From Siphonodentalium dalli (taxonomy: Eukaryota > Mollusca > Scaphopoda > Gadilida > Siphonodentaliidae), in the NCBI GenBank assembly GCA_032622095.1, contig CP136061.1:83550324-83614323 (forward strand): 64,000 bases of DNA, read 5' to 3'. The position numbers and the translations under genes were made by a program. This document shows, piece by piece, positions 33,266 through 43,930 of the stretch (the stretch's first letter is position 1; each line of letters starts with the position of its first letter). The notes beneath the pieces are model-generated. The model saw only the letters and a program-made list of their open reading frames with translations, had not been told where the DNA came from and searched no databases.

Positions 33266-33515
33266 TTGTAATGCACACATGATATACATGTATAACGTAT
33301 AAGTTAAATCAATTCATAATAATGCTGTACTCAAAGTAAGGTTAACATTCATTTTTATCTTCAAGACTTGGTATTAAATATAGGTAAGCGATTAGCGATT
33401 TGTAAACTAACAGTGCATGCAGCCTTTCTTAAAGTTGTAATGCACACATGATATACATGTATAACGTATAAGTTAAATCATTCATAATAATGCTGTACTC
33501 AAAGTAAGGTTAAGT
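33266..33515. repeat. Direct duplication, 80 bp, offset 169 bp
   Basis: TTGTAATGCACACATGATAT and about 60 further bases occur at 33266 and again at 33435 with only one small indel. Near-identity implies a recent event. Confidence 0.85.
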
Positions 33516-33751
33516 GAATACTTTTGTTTACCACAAAATTAGGTAGTTCAAAATTGACTATACTGTATACATTGATTGTATAGTCCAACTTTCCCCACCA
33601 CTGGCAACAGAGGGTTTTGTTCTAGTCAGCAAATGAAGGAAATTCACATATTCTCGAAATAAGTACCCCTCTCGACCGCGTTGGAACCGCTGTGAGACCG
33701 CATTGAAAAATTACCATAAAGTTGTAATGTGCATATATGAAGCGTAAACGG

Positions 33752-34272
33752 TTTAAAGATGGATTATCTCTTTAAATTACAAATTTGAAATAGTTGCGTG
33801 GGTATAAAATATTAGATATAAACTGACGACCCCTGTCCAGAAAGACTTCCATCAATTAATATTGATTTTATATCGGATATTTTATTGGGACCGTTTATTT
33901 GTCTATGTTTAGAACAGACCATTCGCGTGATACCATATAGTGATATAGGGCATTAGGCCATTCATATGGCTACGTACCAAATGCCCCAGATTGATTGGGT
34001 GTATTGTTTTATTCCATAGTTATAATCGACAATGAGTATAATTAACGTATATTTGTGACAAAATCTGACAATAAAGTTTCTGGTCTCTCTAAACAATAAC
34101 CACTATTGTTCGTTAGCTAAACAACCACACCTTTTAGGCCAGAAAATATTCGAAATAAAATTAGTATTAACCAATAGAAGCATTTCCTGACAAGAGTCTT
34201 CGATTCAGATCTAATATTTTATACCCTGGTAACTATATAATACATGTTTACAAAGAGAGAATCCACCTTTAA
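33752..34272 (-). mobile_element. TTAA MITE family 1, copy D
   Basis: TTAA at 33752-33755 and 34269-34272. The left end is AGATGGATTATCTCTTTAA and the right end AGAGAATCCACCTTTAA. Reverse orientation to copy A. Confidence 0.85.
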
Positions 34273-34768
34273 CTATAGGCAGGAGCAGAATCAGTATTAT
34301 TTTCAAGCCACTAGGATCGGGATGGGGAAAAACGTAACAATTCATTGTCAACATAACTTTTGGGTCGATGGATCGTTGATACACTGCTACTACAGGTAAC
34401 GTTTAGTACAGTTTATATTATGCGGAAAAGAAATAAATCAGAAATCACGAGGGATAATGTGAAACGGTCTTAGGCGTAATCAAATATTAAACAGTGTTAC
34501 TCTACATCAATCAATAGAAAAACATTGAGATGCTGTTAGTATCGATACCCACCCTGGTTAAGTGCTCCTGTTATATATAGTATCATACCGTGGGCAAAGT
34601 GGTGCATTGTCGTGGTATTTTTTTAGTCAGAGAGATTCGAGGAAAAATAAACGTATGCATGAAACATTCAGGAATTGATTATGGCCGCTTAATCAAAACC
34701 AACACCAGGCTTTTAGCACATATTTTAAATATATATATATTTTGATAGGTTGGTACATGGCTTCCTTC
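34273..34768. other. No gene seen
   Basis: AT-rich. A short (TA)n run lies near 34726-34740. Confidence 0.4.
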
Positions 34769-34778
34769 GATTCTAACC

Positions 34779-35789
34779 ACAGAAGTTGGAATCACTGACT
34801 GTTATGCTATTTTTTGAGATTTTTTTGGAGTTCTAGGTATATAGTATTGTCAAGAATGGCAACTCCGATTGTCGAGGTACCCCCAAAACTCTTCACTTCG
34901 ACCCGTGAATTTCAACAACAAAAGCATAATTCTCAGGGTTTTCGGCATATTTCGTTAGAAACATCATTTATCTACAATCTTACCGCGAGCATAGCATCTA
35001 TTCGTTGATTTATTCCAGGTTTTATCGCACTTTAAAACATTTTTGTCACCTGTTAGCTCGGTGGTACCGCCGAAGTTTTCCGGACCTCCTCGTGTGTCTT
35101 CGGCAAAGCGGTTAGTACAGAACTGGCTACCAAAGATGGCTACCAAAATGGTTCGTCGAAAATTGTCAAAATTTGAGTGATATCAACATCAGTACAATTT
35201 TCCAACGCATTGATTCCCATTTATCGGGACAACAATTTTTCAAACAAAGCAGTATCTTCGTTAGATTCAAACCTGATAGTCACACACTAAGAGGGCATTT
35301 TGCAATTATGGCGAGCGATGAGCTCAATTGTTTTCAAATATGTACGAAAATCAGATGTCAATAGCTACGTGCAGACATGATTATCGATGAACGATTGCCA
35401 GTAAACATATGGTCCCAGTGGTTCATTCAGCAAATTGTGTTGCGCAAAAAATGCGTGATATGACATACCAGCTGGTATGATGCTACGCTGAAACCAGGTA
35501 ACATATTCTGATATATAATCAAGCATAAGAGAGAAATATTTCCCATTACAATTCACACAAGAGTCACACAACACCCACGTCCGCTTATATACTTTGAATT
35601 CTAGCTGGTTTATTTGCATCATACGCGGCACTTCACCCATAAGTGTATTGTAAACGTAGCTGTGGATATAACCTCGATCTGACTATATACCTATCGTGGT
35701 CCCGGCCATTCAAGTGTACCCTCCTCGCAACAAGAGAACACTGTTTATTCGAGCGGGGATTATGTCCGTCTTTCCCGACCCATGAATTG
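34779..35789 (-). repeat. Left arm of the fold-back element, with open frame
   Basis: Contains a 91-codon minus-strand frame (35640-35365) starting MGEVPRMMQINQLEFKVYKR, with a CDSCVNCNGKYF cysteine cluster, and ending FIDNHVCT. It also contains a plus-strand frame (35173-35364) beginning MSDINISTIFQRIDSH. Both frames are kept in the other arm, which near-identity alone would explain. I do not recognise either product. Confidence 0.6.
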
Positions 35790-37044
35790 GTAATTACAAC
35801 TCACATGGTCCCAATGAGGGAATATTCACTCTTATTTGATGATTGATCTATATACATCGCCTATAAATACGAATATTCCCCTCCGCTCACCGCAACTTAT
35901 ATGCTATCAGCATATAAGTGCACGAAGCATGTTATTATGTGTGAACCAGCACATGTTTGTATTACTCTGTATTATATTTTTAAGTACTAACAATTTCAGC
36001 AACGTTTTAAAGGTGAAAAGTCCACCACGGCTACATCTGAAACGTTTATTTCGTATTTACACTGTGTGATAATTGGATTGTTCGCTGGTGATTTTCAGAC
36101 AACCACTTTGTAGTTTATGTGTATCCGATGACCCTTTCAATAATAGTTAATCGTCTCAATATGTTCCGAAAACATCAAGGCTACTTAATTTCTCATTCGA
36201 TTGCTGAAATGATGAAGAGGTTGACGGTCTGCTAGCCCATTTTAAACAATAAATGTCTCCAAATAAATGGTATTTGGTGTAGTTCCGCAGAGTTCATCTT
36301 TTCGAAGTATTTTCCATATGTAGTCAACATTAGTTGTTGTGTTGCATACAGACCGGGCTATAATTTGGACCAGATCAGGCTTTTCCAGATTTTGATCCAC
36401 ACTGTCATGCCATGTGTGCTCCTGAATAGAAATAACTATCTGCTATGCTTTTATTTCTATAGTGCAATGGGCGGATAAAACAAATTGAATCGTGTGCATG
36501 CAACAATAAGGTATATCCGCATGCACCATCCGAACTGCAAACTTGAGGAAATACTTTGTAAACATGTTTATAAATATATCCAGTGATGTTACACAATTAC
36601 CATTCATCTACCCATAAGTGAGGGAGTAATCAACGCTGTAGTTTTATGATTGATTGATCGTTCGGTAGGAATTCCTCCCGATTGTGGTGATCATCATAAC
36701 ATAACGGTCATTATTGGATACTCTGTCTTTAGTTATTTGTTGATTATGCCTGGTAGGCAAATTTCTTCAGCACACGTTTTAAATATCTGATATATGAGAT
36801 CAGGACACATGGCCTTATGGGGTTTGATGTTTCGTAGCAATGCAGTTACATCGACGATACTGATCTCAGGTTTGACTATTGCGTCGACTGGTTTTGTTTG
36901 GTCTAGTTCGGGCAGTGAGGTGTTATTTTCCGTGAAGGCTGATTGGAATTGGTCCAACAAGCGAGACCACTGAGTCGCGGCCGTATTGGATTAATCCCGT
37001 CCCGTTCCATGTTTTCAGAGATTCATCCAGCCCAGGTTCCGTGG

Positions 37045-37160
37045 TTTTAGTGATACAGGTCAGAGTTCTTGAGTAGCATTTACATATATGGAGATTTTTA
37101 ATATTCATGACTTCCATATATGGAAATGCTACTCCAGAACTTTGACCTGTTGCACTAAAA
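37045..37160. other. Hairpin insertion of about 115 bp in LINE relic
   Basis: GGTTTTAGTGATACAGGTCA and TGACCTGTTGCACTAAAACC are facing arms of about 50 bp, with TCCATATATGG-type inner pairing. The arms enclose a loop near 37090-37110. Confidence 0.75.
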
Positions 37161-37216
37161 CCACATAACCGGGTCTGATGGATCCAATATGGCGGGAGTT
37201 AGGAGGGTGAATAGAC

Positions 37217-37606
37217 ACTCTGATCGGTTTTCTGTTGTCAAAGTTATCCAGGTTCCTGAAATTGTTATAAAGTTACCCAGGTTGGAGAGGATTGTGATAA
37301 AGTTATCCTGGTTAATAACATTTCATGTTCAGCAACAAATTATTATTTTTTGCGATCAAAATGACGAACTTATACAGTACTAATATGTCTTAATTTATGC
37401 TTAGTAGAGGTTGTTACTTACCAAAACTGAACAATATTTCCCTCTGTCACTTTTAAATCGAGTGAGATTTGTTTAACCATGTACCTTTATTTTTGGATTA
37501 ACGTACTTGGTTAAACCTGGGTAACTTTGTCACAATTCTCTCCAACCTGGGTAACTTTATCACAAATTTAGGAACCTGTGTAACTTTATCACAGAAAACC
37601 GGTGAG
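37217..37606. mobile_element. MITE with arms built of minisatellite units
   Basis: The outer tips GGTTTTCTGT / ACAGAAAACC frame 390 bp. Each arm is about 100 bp and consists of three diverged copies of GTGATAAAGTTACCCAGGTT (about 33-bp spacing), inverted between arms. The element sits in the linker of the LINE relic, so it arrived after the LINE. Confidence 0.8.
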
Positions 37607-38240
37607 AGTGACATATTCAGCGTGAGTTAGTGGCAGGGCGTATATTATCTTTGCTTTCTCGGTGTCCTCGGTTTTTGGGGAATTACCTTAATTTTCCGTT
37701 GTTGTCGCGTCTCTCCAATGCTTTGGAGTTTTTGTTCCTTTCAGGCCCTTTGTAACGGTGTTGTTTATGTGGTGGATTTCAACTCCTTTGAACTCTGTTT
37801 TTGCATTGAATGCATTCTTATTTGATGTGTTTTGTAGTCGCCACACTGTTTAGATTTTTTGGCGTGTAGTCTATTTCCTTACAAACCTTTTTAAAGTTAC
37901 GCTCCGGTTGTTTCAGTCTGGCCACAGGTATGCATAGGTCAGTCACGACTATACCATGATCGCTGATGGGGTTTTTAACAATGGACGGGTTATTTGTGTA
38001 TAATAGATCAACAATGTATTTTGACGCGTTGTTTATGTATACGTACAAATTTGAGTCTACATTTTTTTGACGGAGAGTTGGGGTAAAGCTTCTTATACTT
38101 CTCTGTCAGCTGCACCAGGTTTTACAATTATTTGCGTCCAGTCTATGCCTGGGCAGTTAAAGTTGCCTGTTAGGATATGGTCTTGTTTTTATCGTTTAGA
38201 ACTTTCTTGGTAGCAGTCTCTAGTACTTCGTGCTCCGACG

Positions 38241-38259
38241 ATATATATATATATATATA
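38241..38259. repeat. (AT)n microsatellite
   Basis: Uninterrupted AT dinucleotides, about nine units. Confidence 0.9.
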
Positions 38260-38454
38260 CATGCACACTGAACACGGACAACCGAAATAGTCGAATATAT
38301 ACTATATATATTTTGGGACCTCTGTGTGTCTTTGTGTTAGCTATTATATATGGCTCAAACTTGCTATCTAAGGGTACAAATCCACGGGAATGGTCACCGG
38401 ACTGCTTCTGAGAACGCAGAGCACTCATTCTCCAATCCCCCGCCACCGCAGTAG

Positions 38455-39446
38455 CAATTCATGGGTCGGGAAAGACGGACATAATCCCCGCTCGAATAAA
38501 CAGTGTTCTCTTGTTGCGAGGAGGGTACACTTGGCCGGGAACACGATAGGTATATAGTCAGATCGAGTTTATATCCACAGCTACGTTTACAATACACTTA
38601 TGGGTGAAGTGCCGCGTATGATGCAAATAAACCAGCTAGAATTCAAAGTATATAAGCGGACGTGGGTGTTTTGTGACTCTTGTGTGAATTGTAATGGGAA
38701 ATATTTCTCTCTTATGCTTGATTATATATCAGAATATGTTACCTGGTTTCAGCGTAGCATCATACCAGCTTGTATGCCTGCGCAACACAATTTGCTGAAT
38801 GAACCACTGGGACCATATGTTTACTGACAATCGTTCATCGATAATCATGTCTGCACGTAGCTATTGACATCTGTTTTTCGTACATATTTGAAAACAATTA
38901 AGCTCATCGCTCGCCATAATTGCAAAATGCCCTCTTAGTGTGTGACTATCAGGTTTGAATCTAACGAAGATACTGCTTTGTTTGAAAAATTGTTGTCCCG
39001 ATAAATGGGAATCAATGCGTTGGAAAATTGTACTGATGTTGATATCACTCAAATTTTGACAATTTTCGACGAACCATTTTGGTAGCCATCTTTGGTAGCC
39101 AGTTCTGTACTAACCGCTTTGCCGAAGACACACGAGGAGGTCCGGAAAACTTCGGCGGTACCACCGAGCTAACAGGTGAAAAAAATGTTTTAAAGTGCGA
39201 TAAAACCTGGAATAAATCAACGAATAGATGCTATGCTCGCGGTAAGATTGTAGATAAATGATTTTTCTAACGAAATATGCCGAAAACCCTGAGAATTATG
39301 CTTTTGTTGTTGAAATTCACGGGTCGAAGTGAAGAGTTTTGGGGGTACCTCGACAATCGGAGTTGCCATTCTTGACAATACTATATACCTAGAACTCCAA
39401 ATTTTTTTTTAAAAATAGCATAACAGTCAGTGATTCCAACTTCTGT
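38455..39446 (+). repeat. Right arm of the fold-back element, with open frame
   Basis: Near-identical inverted copy of 34779-35789. The MGEVPRMMQINQLEFKVYKR frame lies at 38600-38827 on the plus strand and is shorter, because a small deletion replaces the segment around GMSYHAFF. The second frame (MSDINISTIFQRIDSH) lies at 39052-38861 on the minus strand and is preserved almost unchanged. Confidence 0.6.
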
Positions 39447-39637
39447 GATTCTAACCATCACAATGTCTCCGTGTCTATAACAAAATCGTTTTCCGACCCA
39501 CCAGAAACTCGTGGGAGGTCCGCGACGTTGTGTGAGATTGACTGCCTCTGTTACTATCAAGCTTCGATATCAACAGCTCGGACATGCATTTCCGGAAAGG
39601 ACCGTAGGCCACTACCTTTACCATATCCGGGTTCGCA

Positions 39638-40179
39638 CAGGGGGGGGGGTGAAAAAAAATTACGGCACGTATGCCGGGGTGGGTGGGTGGTCAAAGCCAC
39701 CAACAAGCAATTTTTTCCGCAACTAAAAAAAAAAATTCCTGCTTGTTTTTGTTAGTGTTTTGGCAATGAGTTGGGCTTCAAAACCACTTTGAATGAGAGA
39801 AATAATTGAATTGTAACTGGTAAACTGACTGCAGGCAGTTATCGTGTTGTATTTTGTTGCAAATTTTGAAATACAAGATGACCGCTGGCAGCCATGTTTT
39901 TTTGGCTGAATGACCTCAAAATGACTCATTCCTATTTACCTGTCCATGTTAACATCCATGATAAATAGTATGCACATAAATTCATATACAGCTGTTTACA
40001 GTGAATTTCCCCCCGCAAATCTCTGTTTTAGTGTTAAAATGGGGGTGGGTGTCAAAAAATGGTCGAAAAAAACTGCCGAAAACGGAAACAAAGTTGGCGG
40101 TGGGGGTGGGCGGGTACAAAAAATGATCGAAAGGGAAAAAATGCCATATGTGCCTGAATTTTTTTTCCAACATCCCCCT
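39638..40179. mobile_element. hAT-type MITE with 8-bp target duplication
   Basis: The perfect 8-mer GGTTCGCA occurs at 39630-39637 and 40180-40187. The element begins CAGGGGGGGG and ends CATCCCCCTG, so the tips are CAGGGGG inverted repeats. Further in, GAAAAAAAATTACGGCACG mirrors GTGCCTGAATTTTTTTTCC. CAGGG tips with an 8-bp duplication are typical of the hAT superfamily. The 540-bp interior is non-coding. A fragment of the interior sits at 24389-24565, and a distant relative at 23213-23888. Confidence 0.85.
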
Positions 40180-40376
40180 GGTTCGCATGGAAATAACCTC
40201 AGCCATAAATATACACGATATTCACGTAAAGCTACGGCCCTGGTAATAAGACGATGACTTGGACTCGTTATTATTATATACATGTAGCGCGATTAGGGAG
40301 AATGCAGAGGCGCAAAACAGATGAACAAATCAATAATTCAATAAGCAGTAAGTAGCGATAAATAGTATTAATACCA

Positions 40377-40915
40377 TTAGAGATGGATTATCTCTTTAAA
40401 TAACAAATTTTAAATAGTTGCGTGGGTATAAAATAATAAATATGAACTGAAGACCCCTGTCCGGAAAAGCTTCTATTAATTAATATTGATTTTATTTTGA
40501 ATATTTAATTGGGACCGTTTATGTGTCTATTTTTAGAATAGATAATTCGGGTGATATCGGTACCACATTGCGATATAGAGCATTAGGCCATTCCTATGAC
40601 TACATACATAATTCAAATGTCACAGATTGATTGGTTGTATTGTTTAACTTTGATTCCATAGTTATAAGCGATAATGAGTATAATTAACGTTTATTTGTGA
40701 CAAAATTGTATAATAAAATTTCTGGTTTCTGTTAACAGTAACCGCTATCGTTTGTTAGATAAACAACTACACCTTTTTAGACTAGAAAATATTCGAAATC
40801 AAATTAATATTAATCGATAGAAGCATTTCTAGACAAGAGTCTTCGATTATGATATAATATTTTATACCCCGGTAACTATATAAACCATGTTTACAAAGAT
40901 ATAATCCACCTTTAA
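40377..40915 (-). mobile_element. TTAA MITE family 1, copy F
   Basis: Right-end TTAA at 40912-40915; the left end is mutated to TTAG. AGATGGATTATCTCTTTAA and ATATAATCCACCTTTAA are the tips. Reverse orientation to copy A. It abuts LINE sequence at 40916. Confidence 0.8.
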
Positions 40916-41129
40916 GTATTTCACTCATTGTGATAGTATTTTGTTTTATGTTAGTACATGTTGACAGTAATCGCTGTCGCTCGGGTGACAGTCTCTCGCA
41001 TTCGAGAAGATAACGAAATTCATCTCCAATCTTTACAGAGCGGACATAGTCGGTCAGTTTGCTCAGGTTTTCGCCAGCGTGATTACTTGTTCTAAATTTA
41101 CACAATGTAATTCGGTTTACTACGTTCAA
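40916..41129 (-). pseudogene. LINE ORF2 C-terminal fragment
   Basis: The minus-strand frame contains RITLCKFRTSNHAGEN, then SVKIGDEFRYLLECERLSPE and TMSEILKG. 'KFRTSNH...IGDEFHYLLEC' is characteristic of the region after the reverse transcriptase in CR1/L2-like LINEs. Truncated on the 3' side by MITE copy F. The ORF has no upstream continuation above 41129. Confidence 0.7.
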
Positions 41130-41759
41130 CGTTAGATACTTTTCAAAAGATAAGTCATGATAAAAAAAATGTTATATCTTACCACGACTGGAGTTCAGTT
41201 TCAGTTTCCCCACTTAATAGAGATTATAGATCAAGTTCCATATACGAGATTCCCCTGTTGTATATGCGCATGTTCAATCACGTGTTTGAAATAGTCAGAT
41301 ATTTGCGATGTCTATTTAATGTGGGAGCCATGCGATCGTGGAAATGGTCGAGCCATTGATATTGTAACACGCTTCTAAACACAAGGGACATTAGCACGAC
41401 TGCGGTAAATAGGAAATAAATCTTAATCAATCATCGTTATCCATACACTTAAGAATGAATGAAATAACGTAACAACAAAATATGCAATATGTATATACCG
41501 ACTGTGTGGTAGCTCGTCAATAAGTGACTTCCGCTATATCGCAATCCACAACCTCACTCAACACATTCCTACTCGACATTCAAGGAACATCCCACTGACA
41601 AGAAAGAGACAAACCATCGAGTAACCAATAATCGATTTATCTAGACGTATACCATCCATGCATATAATCCAGTTAAATGCAACCACTGTGAGATACATAA
41701 TTATTTAGCCGTGCATTGTAAAATGAATCCTGACCGCCTATCGTAACATCTTTTCATCT
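41130..41759. other. No gene seen
   Basis: AT-rich sequence. A (CCTTATGG-like) or other repeat structure was not found. Confidence 0.35.
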
Positions 41760-41890
41760 TTAAGGGGGCGGCACTAAGACAGTCTAGCCTGACTATGCCA
41801 CCCCCTCGAATATACAATGTAATATTTGTCAAATGTATCATGTATTAATATGTGTATATTGAAATAAAATATCCTATCCTATTCTATCCT
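41760..41890 (+). mobile_element. Probable LINE 3' end with (TATCC)n tail
   Basis: The 3' UTR-like TATTGAAATAAAA is followed directly by TATCCTATCCTATTCTATCC. A polyadenylation-type signal plus a short tandem tail is typical of non-LTR element termini such as CR1 or RTE. No ORF was recovered upstream. Confidence 0.5.
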
Positions 41891-42604
41891 ACCACGGAGA
41901 CTATACAAAACGTCAATGTGAACGTATATTTTTGACTATTTTACTTGTTTTCGTTTGTGTTCGTTGTTTACAGTATTATGTGACTCTCCAATAAAAATGT
42001 TGCTGTCGCCAGAATTGGTGGACAGGCGGTCACAGTATTTTAGCGGTATCGTAAAAGAAAACACTCGTGCGTTAACGCAAGTATTTTTGAATTGTTACCC
42101 GACGTATGCATTTACGCAAATATTTTACGTTACGGGTTGAAAATGTTAAGTTACACAAGAGTATAAACGCACCATATTTTATTAAAAGGGGATTTGGTGT
42201 CAACTAATAGCGACTAGTACAGGACAATAGCAATAACAAAACGTAGACTGTTTAGTCGGAATTGGTTGACCACACCTTAGTGTGTCGATATTTTCTTCTT
42301 CTGAATTGAAGATCGCGAACTGACATGCGAACACAAACCAATCTCCCATTAGTCATCATATGGTTAAAAGTTGAACGGTATTTGTCAAGACTTCAATGCG
42401 TCCTTCTGGGATATATAATTCCGGTATAAAGGTAGTTCAATAATGTATACTATATATACTATTTCGATACCGGGGAAAACTGCGAATATTATTAGGTGTA
42501 TACTGTGGAGGGGAAATAGGCATGTGTAGTATATCAAGTGTATCATATATCACATTGAATATGGCGATGGCGCTTCAATGTGTGTGTATTATGTAGATTG
42601 CTAT
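41891..42604. other. Intergenic; contains a dispersed TATAAAG-bearing repeat at 42385-42500
   Basis: GACTTCAATGCG, GTATAAAGGTAGTTCA and CGATACCGGGGAAA recur, diverged, at 53645-53765. Otherwise no gene is seen. Confidence 0.45.
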
Positions 42605-42915
42605 TAAAAGACTGGCATTGGCGGCATACATTTTAAAACAAAGGTAAACCACAGTAAGCCAAGGTCCATTGACGTAACACACTGATATGCCACGGTGCAC
42701 CATGCTGTGTACCGTGGTTTACCACACATCATTCCGCGGTAAACCCAGGTACGGTACATCAACATAACACCTTGGTGTACGTACCGCGGCGGACACATTG
42801 ATGCGCCGTGGTGTACCACGTCGCGTACCAAGGTAACCCAGGTGTATACAAACAACGCATTGGCATACCACGGTGCACCGAGTTGTGTACCATGTGATCC
42901 ACGATAACCAAGGTA
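42605..42915. repeat. Dense CCNYGGTRNACC self-complementary motif array
   Basis: Variants such as CCACGGTGCACCA, ACCGTGGTTTACCAC, GCCGTGGTGTACCACG and CCAAGGTAACCCAG recur on both strands at roughly 20-45-bp spacing. No fixed tandem period is apparent. It is markedly richer in GC than its surroundings. Confidence 0.65.
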
Positions 42916-42934
42916 TGCTTAACGTATGATATGC

Positions 42935-43197
42935 TTAAAATGGATTATCTCTTTACATAGCAATTGTTAAATAGTTGCGTGGGTATAAAATAGTAAATAT
43001 AAACTAAAGACCCCTGTCCGGAAAAGCTTCTATCAATTAATATTTATTTTATTTCGAATATTTAATTGGGATCGAAATAAAATTAATATTAATCGATAGA
43101 AGCATTTCTGGACAGGAGTCTTCGATTCAGATCTAATATTTTATACCCCGTTTATAACTATATAAAACGTGTTTACAAAAATATAATCCACATTTAA
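42935..43197. mobile_element. TTAA MITE family 1, internally deleted copy G
   Basis: Only 263 bp: TTAA at 42935-42938, about 130 bp of each terminal repeat fused at GGGATCGAAATAAAA, and TTAA at 43194-43197. It is a minimal palindromic derivative of the 520-bp family. Confidence 0.85.
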
Positions 43198-43204
43198 TGT
43201 ACAT

Positions 43205-43930
43205 CCTACTATCATAATGCATCATAGTATACTGCCTGTGGGCCAATGCAGAGCCACCCGTGCTCTCCCGTGATATCTTATGACCATATCGCCATTTAAG
43301 GTGTTAACGAACCCGGTCGTGAACGAGACGATTTGTTAATCTTCACCGTTTACGTTTAATAGAGTGTCTGGCTACAATTATTCATCAATATATAGTATAG
43401 TGTCCTGACGCACTTGTGTTCTTTTAGCCAACATAAAGGGGTTAATAAAAACCGGTGGTGGATGACACATCAAACAATTGTTTACAACCTATGCTTTGTA
43501 TTTATCATATTACCACAAGGGCATCATATTATACTGTCCGTGTGGCTATGGGGCCGCATGGGCTTGCCCTGGTTTGCACGAGCTTGCCCGTGCTCTTCTG
43601 GCTCATATCGTACTGGGTTAATGAACCCGGTCGTGAACGAGACCCGCGAGTCAATCTTCGCCGCTTACGTTTAATATATGTCTGGCTACAAGTAGTCATC
43701 GATATGTTATATAATGTCAACACGTCCCTGGATCTGCCCGAGCTCTCTCTCTCTCTCTCTCGTGTTCTTTTAGTCGACAATGGCATTTAAAGGGTTGATA
43801 AACCCGCCGGTAGATGAAACAGCAAGTCAATTAATGTTCACAACCTATGCTTTTTATGTATCCTAATGTCATAAGTCATCACCTCACGGGCTCATGGGGT
43901 CGCCTCTGTATCCTTAAATTTTAAGGACCA
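43205..43930. repeat. Tandem duplication, about 316-355-bp unit, two and a bit copies
   Basis: ACCCGGTCGTGAACGAGAC occurs at 43311 and 43626, CAACCTATGCTT at 43486 and 43841, and the CCGTGTGGCTATGGGGCCGC type block at 43536 with a degenerate third at 43885. It includes a (TC)n run at 43742-43761. Confidence 0.8.

Larger units (their letters stand above)
36733..38060 (-). pseudogene. LINE ORF2 relic inside the fold-back element
   Basis: Minus strand, 5' to 3': the C-terminal endonuclease (YIVDLLYTNNPSIVKN, then ISDHGIVVTDL, the SDH motif) at about 38048-37840; a decayed linker (KTPKHWRDATTT) at about 37740-37690; then the start of the reverse transcriptase (DQFQSAFTENN, VTALLRNIKPHKA, PDLIYQIFKTCAEEI) at about 36960-36735. 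The linker is split by a MITE at 37217-37606 and a small hairpin at 37045-37160. The type is CR1/L2/Jockey-like by these motifs. The catalytic YVDD region is missing. Confidence 0.75.
34769..39456. mobile_element. Fold-back element, 4.67 kb, 1-kb arms, 10-bp flanking repeat
   Basis: Left arm 34779-35789 and right arm 38455-39446 are near-identical inverted copies. The outer tips read ACAGAAGTTGGAATCACTG. The perfect 10-mer GATTCTAACC flanks both sides directly (34769-34778 and 39447-39456), as a target-site duplication would. A 10-bp duplication suits Mutator-like or IS4EU-type transposases, among others; none is encoded here. The centre (35790-38454) holds a decayed LINE and smaller MITEs. 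Caveat: the flank 10-mer is itself partly complementary to the tip GTTGGAATC, so part of the repeat may be terminal sequence. Confidence 0.7.
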
